From contig NZ_AGBF01000052.1 in assembly GCF_000225525.1 (NCBI RefSeq), positions 1 to 38,628 on the forward strand: a DNA stretch of 38,628 nucleotides. The letters run 5' to 3'. Both the position numbers and the translations under genes were made by a program. Of this stretch, positions 7,757-16,635 are shown piece by piece (position 1 is the stretch's first letter; the number at the start of each line of letters is the position of its first letter). Under the pieces are notes generated by a model, which had not been told where the DNA came from, ran no database searches, and saw only the letters and a list, made by a program, of their open reading frames with translations. Source of the DNA: Streptomyces zinciresistens K42 (GTDB taxonomy: Bacteria; Actinomycetota; Actinomycetes; Streptomycetales; Streptomycetaceae).

Positions 7757-7791
7757 TGCATGAGTATGCAGAGTGATGCATGATTCGTCAA
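7757..7791 (-). promoter_or_regulatory. argH promoter overlapped by tandem ARG boxes
   Basis: Two ARG-box-like elements: TGCATGAGTATGCA (7757-7770, a near-perfect dyad) and TGCATGATTCGTCA (7777-7790, one good half). They start 20 bp apart. On the minus strand a promoter TTGACG (7786-7791) - 17 bp - CATACT (7763-7768) runs through them, with a start near 7756. The same layout, base position for base position, occurs upstream of argC. ArgR repression with arginine as corepressor is the known mode for this family; here it is inferred. Confidence 0.75.
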
Positions 7792-7896
7792 TCTTGGCGG
7801 CGGCTGAACGCCCGAAACCGCTTACCCGTATTCCTCCCCGGACGCAGGCGCCGCGTCCGCCACCGAGGACACCCCGAACCCGAGTGAGGCATCCCC

Positions 7897-8781
7897 ATGT
7901 CGAGGGCTCTTCCGAAGTACCACAAGCGCCGTGTCGCGTTCGCCGGCGGCGCCGCCGCGGTCGCTCTGTCCGGCACGGTGATCGCCGGATTCGCCCTGGC
8001 CGGGGAGTCCGCTCCGGACGCGAACGGCGGCGCCCGCACGCTGGCCGGTCCGGGCACCGTCTCCTGTCCCGACGTCACCCCCGCGCTCCCCGCCGTCCCG
8101 GCCTCCGCACGCGCCGAGGTCGACCGCACCCTCGCCCAGCTCCGCACCCAGATCACCGAAGCGGACCGGCGCCTCATCGACACCGTCGGCCAGGGCGGCC
8201 CCAACTTCGTCCAGAACGCCATCCTCGGCCCCCTCAAGGACAAACGCGTCGCCGCCCTCAACCGCATCGAGACAGCCATCGGCCGCACCGCCGCCAAACC
8301 CGAAGGACTGGAGGCACTCGCCGCCTGCACGCTCAACGGCGGCGGTGCGGGAGCGGGCCAGGAGACCGGCGCGCCGCCCAGCGGGCCCGGGGCCGGCGGC
8401 ACCGCGGGCCCGGACCAAGGGCAGGGACAGGGCCAAGGGCAGGGGCAAGGTCAGGGACAGGGCCAAGGGCAGGGGCAGAACGGTGGTCCGGGCACCGTCT
8501 CCTGTCCCGACGTCACCCCCGCGCTCCCCGCCGTCCCCGCCTCCGCACGCGCCGAGGTCGACCGCACCCTCGCCCAGCTCCGCACCCAGATCACCGAAGC
8601 GGACCGGCGCCTCATCGACACCGTCGGCCAGGGCGGCCCCAACTTCGTCCAGAACGCCATCCTCGGCCCCCTCAAGGACAAACGCGTCGCCGCCCTCAAC
8701 CGCATCGAGACAGCCATCGGCCGCACCGCCGCCAAACCCGAAGGACTGGAGGCACTCGCCGCCTGCACGCTCACGCGGTGA
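7897..8781 (+). CDS. Secreted/anchored protein with two nearly identical 96-residue domains
   Basis: 294 aa, family not recognised. The N-terminus has a basic stretch (KYHKRR) and one hydrophobic segment (about residues 13-36, VAFAGGAAAVALSGTVIAGFALA), so it is exported or membrane-anchored. Two copies of one domain follow (about residues 51-146 and 197-292). Each begins GPGTVSCPDVTPALPAVPA, is helical and charged in the middle (RAEVDRTLAQLRTQITEADRRL), and ends LAACTL; the two cysteines per copy could form a disulfide. The copies are joined by a linker with a run of Gly-Gln. ATG 7897 has GTGAGG upstream. The DNA of the copies differs at a single visible base over 289 bp, so the duplication is recent or homogenised by gene conversion. 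Confidence 0.8.
   Translation: MSRALPKYHKRRVAFAGGAAAVALSGTVIAGFALAGESAPDANGGARTLAGPGTVSCPDVTPALPAVPASARAEVDRTLAQLRTQITEADRRLIDTVGQGGPNFVQNAILGPLKDKRVAALNRIETAIGRTAAKPEGLEALAACTLNGGGAGAGQETGAPPSGPGAGGTAGPDQGQGQGQGQGQGQGQGQGQGQNGGPGTVSCPDVTPALPAVPASARAEVDRTLAQLRTQITEADRRLIDTVGQGGPNFVQNAILGPLKDKRVAALNRIETAIGRTAAKPEGLEALAACTLTR
8047..8335 (+). repeat. Intragenic direct repeat, copy 1 (289 bp)
   Basis: Matches 8485-8773 with a 438-bp offset. I see one difference (g at 8100, c at 8538). It encodes one complete domain of the secreted protein. Confidence 0.93.
8416..8478 (+). repeat. Gly-Gln (GQ)n codon repeat linker
   Basis: Run of CAA/CAG and GGG/GGA/GGC codons encoding about ten Gln-Gly pairs between the two domain copies. 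The mixed codons argue against simple slippage of one unit, although an imperfect longer unit is repeated. Confidence 0.9.
8485..8773 (+). repeat. Intragenic direct repeat, copy 2 (289 bp)
   Basis: Second copy of the 8047-8335 segment. The match stops 8 bp before the stop codon. Confidence 0.93.
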
Positions 8782-8876
8782 CGTGACAGGCAGCCATGGC
8801 CGCCCCGTTGGCACGCCGGCCGGGGCGGCCATGGTGGACACCCCGGGGAACAACACCCCCGAGGAACCGCAATTCC

Positions 8877-8906
8877 TTAGACAGGCGAACGATCCCCGTC
8901 CATAAT
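8877..8906 (+). promoter_or_regulatory. Sigma-70-type promoter, probably for a leaderless mRNA
   Basis: TTAGAC (8877-8882), 18-bp spacer, CATAAT (8901-8906). The start would fall near 8913-8915, at the GTG start of the next gene, implying leaderless translation. Confidence 0.55.
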
Positions 8907-8914
8907 CGGTGGAC

Positions 8915-9496
<582 letters not shown>

Positions 9497-9700
9497 GCCG
9501 CGCAACCCCGGTGCCGTCGCCGCGCCGCCCGCGCGTCCGCGTGCCGCGTGCCGCCGTCCGGGACCCGCGCCGCCCGCCTGCGGCCACCGGCTCATCACCC
9601 GGCGGACACCACTGAACACACGGGCCTCTCCACACGTACCTGAGGGCCGAGGGACCACGACCGACACGTACTCCCCTTGGCCCCCGTCCCCGGAGGAACC

Positions 9701-11083
9701 GTGACCACCACGCTCGCAGGCGGCCGTGCGGCCCGCCGCCAGACGATGCGGCGCATCCGGCCGCGCCGCTCCCCGGCCGTACCGCTGGTCGTCGCCCTCT
9801 GGGCGGGCGCCGCCGCCGTGCTGTGGCTGTGGTGGGACAACACGCCCTCCCTCGCGGACGACACCGCCAGGATCCTGGCCGCCGGACGGATCACCGGACT
9901 GCTGGCCGGCTACCTGATGGCGCTGGTGGTGCTCCAGATGGCGAGGGTGCCCGCGCTGGAGCGGCGCGTGGGCTCGGACCGGGTCGCCCGCTGGCACGCG
10001 ATGAGCGGGCGCTACACGGTGTGCCTGGTCGCCGCGCACGTGTTCCTGACGATGTGGGCGTACGCCCTCCAGGCCGGGCGGACCCTCGGCGACGTGGTCC
10101 GGCAGACGGTCGACTCGGTCGGCTCCCTGCCGGACATGGGCAAGGCGGCGATCGGCACGGGCCTGCTGTTCGTCATCGCGTTCCTCTCCGTCGGGGGCGT
10201 CCGCCGCCGGATGCCGTACGACACCTGGTACCACGTGCACCTGCTGACGTACGCGGCCGTGTACCTGACGTACTGGCACCAGATCACGGCGGGCAACGAC
10301 TTCGCGGTCCAGCCCACCGCGAAGACCTTCTGGTACGGCCTGTACGGCGTCGTGACCGCGCTGGTGCTCTGGTACCGGGTCGTCACCCCGATCCGCCTCA
10401 ACCTGCGGCACCGCATGTACGTGGAGGCGGTGATCGAGGAGACGCCGGGCATCGTGTCGGTGCTGATCGGCGGACGCAGGCTGCACCGCATGGGCGCCGA
10501 GGCCGGGCAGTTCTTCCGCTGGCGGTTCAAGGCGCCGGGCATGCGGTTCAGTTCGCACCCGTACTCGCTGTCGGCGGCGCCCCGGCCGGACATGCTGCGG
10601 ATCACCGTGAAGGCGATCGGCGACCACACCGCGCGGCTGCGCGAGCTTGAGCCCGGCACCAAGGTCTGGGCCGAGGGCCCGTACGGCGCCCTGACCGCCC
10701 AGCGCCGCAGCCGCGGCAAGGTGCTGCTGGTGGCAGGCGGCGTCGGCATCACGCCGATGCGGGCCCTGTTCGAGACGCTGCCGGGGGCGGCCGGTGACAT
10801 CACCCTGCTCTACCGGGCCAACAGCACCCAGGACCTGGCGCTGTGGGGCGAGTTGTCGGCCATCGCCGACGAGCGCGGCGCCCGGCTGATGTACGCGGTC
10901 AACAGCCCCGGCGGCGAACGGCCCGACATCTCGGCGGAGCGGCTGCGGCAGAAGCTGCCGGACATCGGCGAGCACGACGTGTTCCTGTGCGGCCCGCCCG
11001 GGTTCGCGCAGTCCGTGTACGAGGCACTGCGCGAGGCGGGGGTGCCCGCCCGCCGCATCCATCACGAGTCGTTCGAGATGTGA
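9701..11083 (+). CDS. NOX/ferric-reductase-like transmembrane flavoprotein
   Basis: 460 aa. It should move electrons from cytoplasmic NAD(P)H through FAD and, by family, membrane haem to an outer acceptor. About six membrane segments lie in roughly residues 25-240, with histidines placed as haem ligands (RWHAMSGRYTVCLVAAHVF and YHVHLLTYAAVYLTYWHQI). The FAD-binding part has FSSHPYSLSAAP, the NAD-binding part has VAGGVGITPMRALFE and VFLCGPPGF, and the end HHESFEM is the usual C-terminus of this superfamily. GTG 9701 follows GGAGGAA at 5-6 nt. It is the first gene of a three-gene operon with an FMN-binding protein and ApbE, so the likely acceptor is the flavinylated protein next door. Confidence 0.88.
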   Translation: MTTTLAGGRAARRQTMRRIRPRRSPAVPLVVALWAGAAAVLWLWWDNTPSLADDTARILAAGRITGLLAGYLMALVVLQMARVPALERRVGSDRVARWHAMSGRYTVCLVAAHVFLTMWAYALQAGRTLGDVVRQTVDSVGSLPDMGKAAIGTGLLFVIAFLSVGGVRRRMPYDTWYHVHLLTYAAVYLTYWHQITAGNDFAVQPTAKTFWYGLYGVVTALVLWYRVVTPIRLNLRHRMYVEAVIEETPGIVSVLIGGRRLHRMGAEAGQFFRWRFKAPGMRFSSHPYSLSAAPRPDMLRITVKAIGDHTARLRELEPGTKVWAEGPYGALTAQRRSRGKVLLVAGGVGITPMRALFETLPGAAGDITLLYRANSTQDLALWGELSAIADERGARLMYAVNSPGGERPDISAERLRQKLPDIGEHDVFLCGPPGFAQSVYEALREAGVPARRIHHESFEM

Positions 11084-11146
11084 GCGGCGGGACTCCGGCA
11101 CTGCGACACACTTCGAGACTTCAAGACTCCAGGAGCTGCGGAAGCC

Positions 11147-11980
11147 ATGAGGAAGAGTCACCCCATCCGGCGGTTCGTGCTGGCCGGCGCCGCCACGGTG
11201 TCCGGGATCGTGCTGCTGCTGTCGCTGAAGCCGGCGACCGACCCGGCGTCGGCGCAGGCCGCGGACGGCGCGGCGCCGCCCGCGGCGGCCTCGCCCCAGG
11301 GCGGCGCCGAGGCGGCGGGGGCGGGCACGGTCACCGGTGAGGCGGCGCGCACCCAGTACGGGGCCGTGCAGGTCAGGCTGACCGTGAGCAACGGCAGGAT
11401 CACCCGGGCCGAGGCGGTGCAGGCGCCCCGGGGCGGCCAGAGCGACACGGTCACCGCCAGCGCCGTGCCCCGGCTGAACCGGGCGGCGGTGGCCGCGCAG
11501 AGCGCCGGCATCGACGCGGTGTCCGGGGCCACGTACACGAGCGCCGGCTACAAGCAGTCGCTCCAGTCGGCGATCGACAAGGCGAACGCGGCCGGGGGCG
11601 CGGCCCGGGGGTCGGGCTCGCAGGGATCGGGCTCGCAGGGGTCCGGGGCGCAGGGGTCCGGGGCGCAGGGGCCGGGCTCCGGCGGGCAGGACCCGGGCGC
11701 CGCGCGGGCGCGGACCGTCACCGGCGCCGTCGCGCGGACCCAGTACGGGCCGGTCCAGGTCCGGATCACCGTCGCGGGCGGCAAGGTCACCCGGGCGGAG
11801 GCGGTCCAGGCGCCCAGGGGCGGCCAGAGCGACACGGTCACCGCCGGCGCAGTGCCGCGGCTGAACCGGGCGGCGGTGGCCGCGCAGAGCGCCGGCATCG
11901 ACGCGGTGTCCGGGGCCACGTACACGAGCGCCGGCTACAAGCAGTCGCTCCAGTCCGCGCTGGACCGGGCCGGTGGCTGA
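11147..11980 (+). CDS. Exported protein with two FMN-binding (flavinylation) domains
   Basis: 277 aa. Each domain carries the flavinylation motif DAVSGATYTS (D123...T129 and D252...T258), matching the Dxx(S/T)GAT site where ApbE attaches FMN to the threonine (established for NqrC-type domains). The N-terminus has PIRRFVLAGAATVSGIVLLLSL; the RR-x-hydrophobic-hydrophobic pattern suggests Tat export, though the residue before RR is Ile rather than Ser/Thr. The linker (about 150-188) holds four GSGxQ repeats. The last 98 bp of coding DNA around each motif are identical between the domains. It lies 63 bp after the membrane reductase and overlaps apbE by 8 bp, so it is the probable outer-face electron carrier of the operon. 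Confidence 0.92.
   Translation: MRKSHPIRRFVLAGAATVSGIVLLLSLKPATDPASAQAADGAAPPAAASPQGGAEAAGAGTVTGEAARTQYGAVQVRLTVSNGRITRAEAVQAPRGGQSDTVTASAVPRLNRAAVAAQSAGIDAVSGATYTSAGYKQSLQSAIDKANAAGGAARGSGSQGSGSQGSGAQGSGAQGPGSGGQDPGAARARTVTGAVARTQYGPVQVRITVAGGKVTRAEAVQAPRGGQSDTVTAGAVPRLNRAAVAAQSAGIDAVSGATYTSAGYKQSLQSALDRAGG
11471..11568 (+). repeat. 98-bp identical repeat covering flavinylation site 1
   Basis: Identical to 11858-11955 (offset 387 bp). Identity falls off on both sides, so only the segment around the flavinylation motif is perfectly matched, as expected from gene conversion or strong recent selection. Confidence 0.9.
11608..11667 (+). repeat. 15-bp tandem repeat, four units, encoding GSGSQ/GSGAQ
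   Basis: Two units encode GSGSQ and two encode GSGAQ. This is the flexible linker between the two FMN-binding domains. Confidence 0.85.
11858..11955 (+). repeat. 98-bp identical repeat covering flavinylation site 2
   Basis: Second copy of 11471-11568. Confidence 0.9.
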
Positions 11981-12776
11981 CACGGGGGCGGAACCGCGAC
12001 GGGCTCCCGCCGCGGTACGCCGGGCGGAGGAGGTCATGGGGACGGTCTTCTCCTTCGACGTCCGCGGCGGGGCACCCGAGGCGGTGGGGCACGCGCTGGA
12101 GTCGGCGGTCGCCGCACTGCACCGGGTCGACGAGGTCTTCAGCACCTACCGCGACGGCAGCGAGGTCTCCCGGCTGGCCCGCGGTGAGCTGACGGCCGCG
12201 GAGTGCTCCCCGGAGGTCGCCGAGGTGCTCGGCCTCGCGGCGGAGGCGGAGCGGGTCAGCGAGGGCTGGTTCAGCACGGCCTACGAGGGGCGCCTGGACC
12301 CGACCGGCATCGTCAAGGGCTGGTCCGTGGAGCGGGTGGCGCGGGCCGTCGCGCGGGTGCCCGGGGTGAGCGGGGTCAGCGTGAACGGCGGCGGCGACGT
12401 GCAGTTGCTGGGCGCGCCGGGGCCGCGGCGCCCCTGGCGGATCGGGGTGTCCGACCCGCTGCGCCCCGGCGGGCTCGCGGCGGTGGTCTCGGCGGCCGGG
12501 GTGGACGAACTGGCGGTGGCCACGTCCGGTACGGCGGAGCGCGGCGCCCATATCGTCGATCCGCGCACGGGCCGCTCGGCGGTGACCGACCTGGTGGCGG
12601 TCACGGTGGTGGCTCCCCGGCTGACCTGGGCGGACTGCTGGGCGACGGCGGCCTTCGCGATGGGGTCGCGCCAGGCGCTGCGGTGGCTGGAGTCGCTGCC
12701 GGACGTGGAGGCACTGCTGATCACGGCGGGCGACGAGGTGCGGTGCACGGACGGCCTGGCGGCGCGGCTCGGCTGA
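11973..12776 (+). CDS. apbE: FAD:protein FMN transferase (ApbE)
   Basis: 267 aa. It transfers FMN from FAD to a threonine of the target motif in the preceding gene. Family motifs are in order: VMGTVFSFDV near the N-terminus, VFSTYRDGSEVSRL, LDPTGIVKGWSVER, VNGGGDVQ, ATSGTAERGAHIVDPRTG and ADCWATAAFAMG. It has no signal peptide or lipobox, so the enzyme should be cytoplasmic, unlike exported lipoprotein ApbE forms. GTG 11973 overlaps the end of the FMN-binding gene by 8 bp; the frame shows no better start. With a cytoplasmic enzyme, the target must be flavinylated before export, which fits the Tat-like signal of that target. Confidence 0.93.
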   Translation: MADTGAEPRRAPAAVRRAEEVMGTVFSFDVRGGAPEAVGHALESAVAALHRVDEVFSTYRDGSEVSRLARGELTAAECSPEVAEVLGLAAEAERVSEGWFSTAYEGRLDPTGIVKGWSVERVARAVARVPGVSGVSVNGGGDVQLLGAPGPRRPWRIGVSDPLRPGGLAAVVSAAGVDELAVATSGTAERGAHIVDPRTGRSAVTDLVAVTVVAPRLTWADCWATAAFAMGSRQALRWLESLPDVEALLITAGDEVRCTDGLAARLG

Positions 12777-12808
12777 GCCGCCGTCAGAGGGCGGGGCCGC
12801 CGCCGCGC

Positions 12809-13363
12809 TCAGTGCCCGTTCTGGGCCAGCCGGAGCAGATGGTCCGCCAGGGCCTGGCCGCCCGTGGGGTTCCGGCTGATCAGCATGAGCGTGTCGTCGC
12901 CGGCGATGGTGCCCAGGATGTCGTGCAGTTCGGCCTGGTCGATGGCCGACGCCAGGAACTGCGCCGCCCCCGGCGGGGTCCGCAGGACCACGAGGTTCGC
13001 CGACGCCTCGGCGGAGATGAGCAGTTCCTGCGACAGGCGCCGCATCCGCTCCTCCTTCGCCGACTCCCCCAGCGGCGCGCGGGGCGTGCGGAACCCGCCC
13101 TCGCTCGGCACCGCGTAGATCAGGTCACCCTCGTGGTTGCGGATCTTCACCGCGTTGAGCTCGTCCAGGTCGCGGGAGAGCGTCGCCTGGGTGACGCTCA
13201 GCCCGTCGTCGGACAGCAGCTTCGCCAACTGGCTCTGGGAGCGCACCGGCTGGCGGTTGAGGATGTCCACGATCCGGCGGTGACGTGCCGTGCGGGTCTG
13301 CGGCACGGCAGGCCCGGCGAACGCGTTCGCCCCGTGGTGCCCGTGGTCCTGCGCCTGGCTCAT
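12809..13363 (-). CDS. argR: Arginine repressor
   Basis: 184 aa. The N-terminal winged HTH is clear: RHRRIVDILNRQPVRSQSQLAKLLSDDGLSVTQATLSRDLDEL, where SVTQATLSRDL is the recognition helix. The C-terminal domain holds the hexamer/arginine-binding segment HDILGTIAGDDTLMLI. By family it is a hexameric repressor using arginine as corepressor. It is the last gene of argCJBDR, 19 bp after argD, so its own level follows the operon it controls. It converges with apbE across a 32-bp gap. Likely targets in this window are the tandem boxes upstream of argC and argH. A 22-residue extension (QDHGHHGANAFAGPAVPQ) precedes the HTH. Confidence 0.97.
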   Translation of the reverse strand: MSQAQDHGHHGANAFAGPAVPQTRTARHRRIVDILNRQPVRSQSQLAKLLSDDGLSVTQATLSRDLDELNAVKIRNHEGDLIYAVPSEGGFRTPRAPLGESAKEERMRRLSQELLISAEASANLVVLRTPPGAAQFLASAIDQAELHDILGTIAGDDTLMLISRNPTGGQALADHLLRLAQNGH

Positions 13364-13382
13364 CGTCGTCCCATTCTCCGGA

Positions 13383-14579
13383 TCATCCGTCCCCGCGGGG
13401 CTCGTCCAGGATGCCGGGCAGCGCCTGGAGGAGCGCGTCCGCCTCGTCGTCCCCGAGGTTGAGCGGCGGCATCAGCCGTACGACATCGGGGGCGGGCGCG
13501 TTCACCAGGAATCCGGCGTCCTGAGCCGCCCGCTGCACGTGGGCGGCGAGCGGTTCGGTGAGCACGATACCCAGGAGCAGGCCCGCGCCCCGGACATGGT
13601 CGATCAAGGGGTGCCCGAGTGCCTCGACTCCGTCGCGCAGCCTCTCGCTCTGCCGCTTGACGTTCTCCAGCAGCCCGCCGTCCGCGACGGCGTCCAGGAC
13701 GGCGAGTCCGGCGGCGCAGGCGACCGGGTTCCCGCCGAAGGTCGTCCCGTGCTGACCGGGCCGCAGCAGGTCCGCGGCGCGTCCGAAGGCGACCGTCGCG
13801 CCGAGCGGCAGGCCGCCGCCGAGCTGCTTGGCCAGGGTGACGACGTCGGGCAGGACGCCCTCGTGCGCCTGGTAGGCGAACCAGTGACCGGTGCGGCCGA
13901 TCCCGGTCTGCACCTCGTCCAGGACCAGCAGCGCCCCGGTGGCCGCGGTGATCGCGCGGGCGGCCTTGAGGTAGCCGGGGGGCGGGACGACGACGCCGTT
14001 CTCACCCTGGACCGGTTCGATGATCACCAGGGCGGTGTCCTCGGTGACGGCCGCGGCGAGCGCCTGCGCGTCCCCGTACGGCACATGCGTCACCTCGCCC
14101 GGCAGCGGCAGGAACGGCTCCTGCTTGGCGGGCTGGCCGGTGAGCGCGAGGGCGCCCATGGTGCGTCCGTGGAAGCCGCCGGCGGTGGCGACCATACGGG
14201 TCCGCCCGGTGAGCCGGCCGATCTTGAACGCGGCCTCGTTGGCCTCGGCGCCGGAGTTGCAGAAGAAGACCCTGCCGTCGCGGCCGAAGAGCTGGAGCAG
14301 CCGCTCCGCGAGGGCGAGCGTCGGCTCGGCCATGAAGAAGTTGGAGATGTGGCCGAGGGAGGCGATCTGGCGGCTGACGGCCTCGACGATCGCCGGGTGG
14401 GCGTGGCCGAGGGCGTTCGTCGCGATGCCGCCGACGAAGTCGAGGTACTGCCTGCCGTCGGCGTCCCAGACCTTCAGGCCCTCGCCGCGCACGAGCGGGA
14501 GCCGGGGGGTGCCGTAGTTGTCCATGAGCGAGCCCTGCCAGCGCTGGGCGTACTCCGCGTTGGTCATGGTCGCGGTCAT
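13383..14579 (-). CDS. argD: Acetylornithine aminotransferase
   Basis: 398 aa PLP enzyme of fold type I. It converts N-acetylglutamate semialdehyde to N-acetylornithine. PLP sites are readable: NSGAEANEAAFK, FHGRTMGAL, LLVLDEVQTGIGRTG (Asp221) and the Schiff-base lysine in TLAKQLGGGLPLGA (Lys251). The ATG at 14579 overlaps the argB stop by 4 bp (ATGA), which supports this start and translational coupling. No irregularity is seen. Class III aminotransferases are broad, but the arg operon context fixes the role. Confidence 0.97.
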   Translation of the reverse strand: MTATMTNAEYAQRWQGSLMDNYGTPRLPLVRGEGLKVWDADGRQYLDFVGGIATNALGHAHPAIVEAVSRQIASLGHISNFFMAEPTLALAERLLQLFGRDGRVFFCNSGAEANEAAFKIGRLTGRTRMVATAGGFHGRTMGALALTGQPAKQEPFLPLPGEVTHVPYGDAQALAAAVTEDTALVIIEPVQGENGVVVPPPGYLKAARAITAATGALLVLDEVQTGIGRTGHWFAYQAHEGVLPDVVTLAKQLGGGLPLGATVAFGRAADLLRPGQHGTTFGGNPVACAAGLAVLDAVADGGLLENVKRQSERLRDGVEALGHPLIDHVRGAGLLLGIVLTEPLAAHVQRAAQDAGFLVNAPAPDVVRLMPPLNLGDDEADALLQALPGILDEPRGDG

Positions 14580-15487
14580 TCTGCGTCCCCCTCAGGCGCG
14601 TCCGGCACGACCATCGTGCCGATTCCCTCGTCGGTGAAGATCTCCAGCAGGATGGAGTGCGGAACCCGGCCGTCGAGGACGCGGGCGGTGGTGACACCGC
14701 CGCGCACGGCGTGCAGGCAGCCCTCCATCTTCGGCACCATGCCGGCGCTCAGCTCCGGCAGCAGCCTCTCCAGTTCGGAGGCGGTGAGGCGGCTGATCAC
14801 CTCGTCGGAGCGGGGCCAGTCCTCGTAGAGGCCCTCGACGTCCGTGAGGACCATGAGCGTCTCCGCGCCCAGCGCGGCCGCGAGTGCCGCGGCGGCCGTG
14901 TCGGCGTTGACGTTGTAGACGTGTCCGTCGTCCTCGCTGCGGGCGATCGAGGAGACGACCGGGATCCGGCCGTCGGCCAGCAGCGCCTCGATGGCGCCCG
15001 TGTCGATGCCGGTGATCTCGCCGACCCTGCCGATGTCGACGATCTCGCCGTCGATCTCGGGCCGGTGCCGGGTGGCGGTGATGGTGTGGGCGTCCTCGCC
15101 GGTCAGTCCGACGGCCAGCGGGCCGTGCTGGTTGAGCAGGCCGACCAGTTCCCGCTGGACCTGCCCGGCCAGCACCATCCGTACGACGTCCATGGCCTCC
15201 TCGGTGGTGACCCGCAGCCCGGCCTTGAACTCGGTGACGATGCCGTGCCGGTCGAGGGCGGCGCTGATCTGCGGGCCGCCGCCGTGCACGACGACCGGCC
15301 GCAGTCCGGCGTGGTGCAGGAAGACGACGTCCTGGGCGAACGCGGCCTTCAGGTCCTCGTCCACCATGGCGTTGCCGCCGAACTTGATGACGACCGTCCT
15401 GCCGTTGTGGCGGACCAGCCACGGCAGCGCCTCGATGAGGATGCGGGCCTTGGGGAGCGCGGTGTGCCTGCGCGTCGGGCTGCTCAT
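14576..15487 (-). CDS. argB: Acetylglutamate kinase
   Basis: 303 aa. It phosphorylates N-acetylglutamate. The N-terminal lysine-glycine loop VVIKFGGNAM, the substrate loop VVHGGGPQI, the nucleotide-side segment YNVNADTAAAALAAALGAETLMVLTDVEGLY and the C-terminal LLEIFTDEGIGTMVVP are those of ArgB. The N-terminal extension of about 30 residues (LPKARILIEALPWLVRHNGR) is the helix present in arginine-inhibited hexameric kinases, so feedback inhibition by arginine is likely. ATG 15487 overlaps the argJ stop by 4 bp. Confidence 0.97.
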   Translation of the reverse strand: MSSPTRRHTALPKARILIEALPWLVRHNGRTVVIKFGGNAMVDEDLKAAFAQDVVFLHHAGLRPVVVHGGGPQISAALDRHGIVTEFKAGLRVTTEEAMDVVRMVLAGQVQRELVGLLNQHGPLAVGLTGEDAHTITATRHRPEIDGEIVDIGRVGEITGIDTGAIEALLADGRIPVVSSIARSEDDGHVYNVNADTAAAALAAALGAETLMVLTDVEGLYEDWPRSDEVISRLTASELERLLPELSAGMVPKMEGCLHAVRGGVTTARVLDGRVPHSILLEIFTDEGIGTMVVPDAPEGDAE

Positions 15488-16635
15488 GAGGAGTAGGCGC
15501 TGTTCTCGTGGACGTAGTCGGCGGTGAGGTCGTTGGTCCAGATGGTGGCGGTCTCGGAGCCCGCGGCGAGGTCGGCGACGATGTGCACCTCGCGGTAGCG
15601 CATGTCGACCTTCTCGCGGTCCTCGCCGACGCCGCCGTTCTTGCAGACCCAGACGCCGTTGATGGCCACGTTCAGCGCGTCGGGCTCGAAGGCGGCGCGG
15701 GTGGTGCCGATGGCGGAGAGCACCCGGCCCCAGTTGGGGTCCTCGCCGTGGACGGCGCACTTGAGGAGGTTGTTGCGGGCGATGGAGCGGCCCACCTCGA
15801 CGGCGTCGTCCTCGGTCGCGGCGTTGATCACCTCGACCCTGATGTCCTTGCTCGCGCCCTCGGCGTCCCGGATCAGCTGCTGGCCGAGGTCGTCGCAGAC
15901 GGCCCGGACGGCCTCCGCGAACGCCGCCCGGTCCGGGGTGACACCGGCGGCTCCGGAGGCGAGCAGCAGCACGGTGTCGTTGGTGGACATGCAGCCGTCG
16001 GAGTCGACGCGGTCGAAGGTGGTGCGGGTGGCCGCCCGCAGCACCTCGTCCAGTCCGGCGCTGTCGACGTCGGCGTCGGTGGTGAGCACGACCAGCATGG
16101 TGGCGAGGCCGGGGGCGAGCATGCCCGCGCCCTTGGCCATGCCGCCGACGGTCCAGCCGTCCCGGGTGACGACGGCCGTCTTGTGGACGGTGTCGGTGGT
16201 CTTGATGGCGAGGGCGGCCTTCTCGCCGCCGTGCTCGGAGAGCTGGGCGGCGGCCGTCCCGACGCCGGGGAGCAGCTTGTCCATGGGCAGCAGGACGCCG
16301 ATCAGGCCGGTCGAGCAGACCGCGATCTCGCCGGCGCCCCGGCCGAGCACTTCGGCGGCCTTCTCGGCGGTGGCGTGGGTGTCCTGGAAGCCCTTGGGGC
16401 CCGTACAGGCGTTGGCGCCGCCGGAGTTGAGGACGACGGCCGAGACCTGGCCGCCCTTGAGGACCTGCTCGGACCAGAGCACCGGCGCGGCCTTCACGCG
16501 GTTGGAGGTGAAGACGCCCGCGGCGGCGCGGCGCGGACCCTCGTTGACCACGAGGGCCAGGTCCGGGTTGCCGTTCTCCTTGATCCCGGCGGCGATGCCC
16601 GCGGCCGTGAATCCCTTGGCTGCCGTGACGCTCAC
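15484..16635 (-). CDS. argJ: Bifunctional ornithine acetyltransferase/N-acetylglutamate synthase
   Basis: 383 aa. It recycles the acetyl group from N-acetylornithine to glutamate. ArgJ self-cleaves between Ala and Thr of the KGAGMLAPGLATMLV motif; here Ala178-Thr179, so the alpha chain is 178 and the beta chain 205 residues. The DGCMSTNDTVLLLA segment and the C-terminal YVHENSAYSS end, which carries active-site residues, are intact. GTG 16635 overlaps the argC stop by 4 bp (GTGA). No argA-type synthase is seen nearby, so this enzyme may also supply the first step. Confidence 0.97.
   Translation of the reverse strand: MSVTAAKGFTAAGIAAGIKENGNPDLALVVNEGPRRAAAGVFTSNRVKAAPVLWSEQVLKGGQVSAVVLNSGGANACTGPKGFQDTHATAEKAAEVLGRGAGEIAVCSTGLIGVLLPMDKLLPGVGTAAAQLSEHGGEKAALAIKTTDTVHKTAVVTRDGWTVGGMAKGAGMLAPGLATMLVVLTTDADVDSAGLDEVLRAATRTTFDRVDSDGCMSTNDTVLLLASGAAGVTPDRAAFAEAVRAVCDDLGQQLIRDAEGASKDIRVEVINAATEDDAVEVGRSIARNNLLKCAVHGEDPNWGRVLSAIGTTRAAFEPDALNVAINGVWVCKNGGVGEDREKVDMRYREVHIVADLAAGSETATIWTNDLTADYVHENSAYSS

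Noticed and set aside
8416..8478. Short repeated units that might suggest a CRISPR or other array
   Set aside because: They are in-frame Gly-Gln codons within a gene, without spacers; the same holds for the 15-bp repeats at 11608-11667 and 37785-37829.
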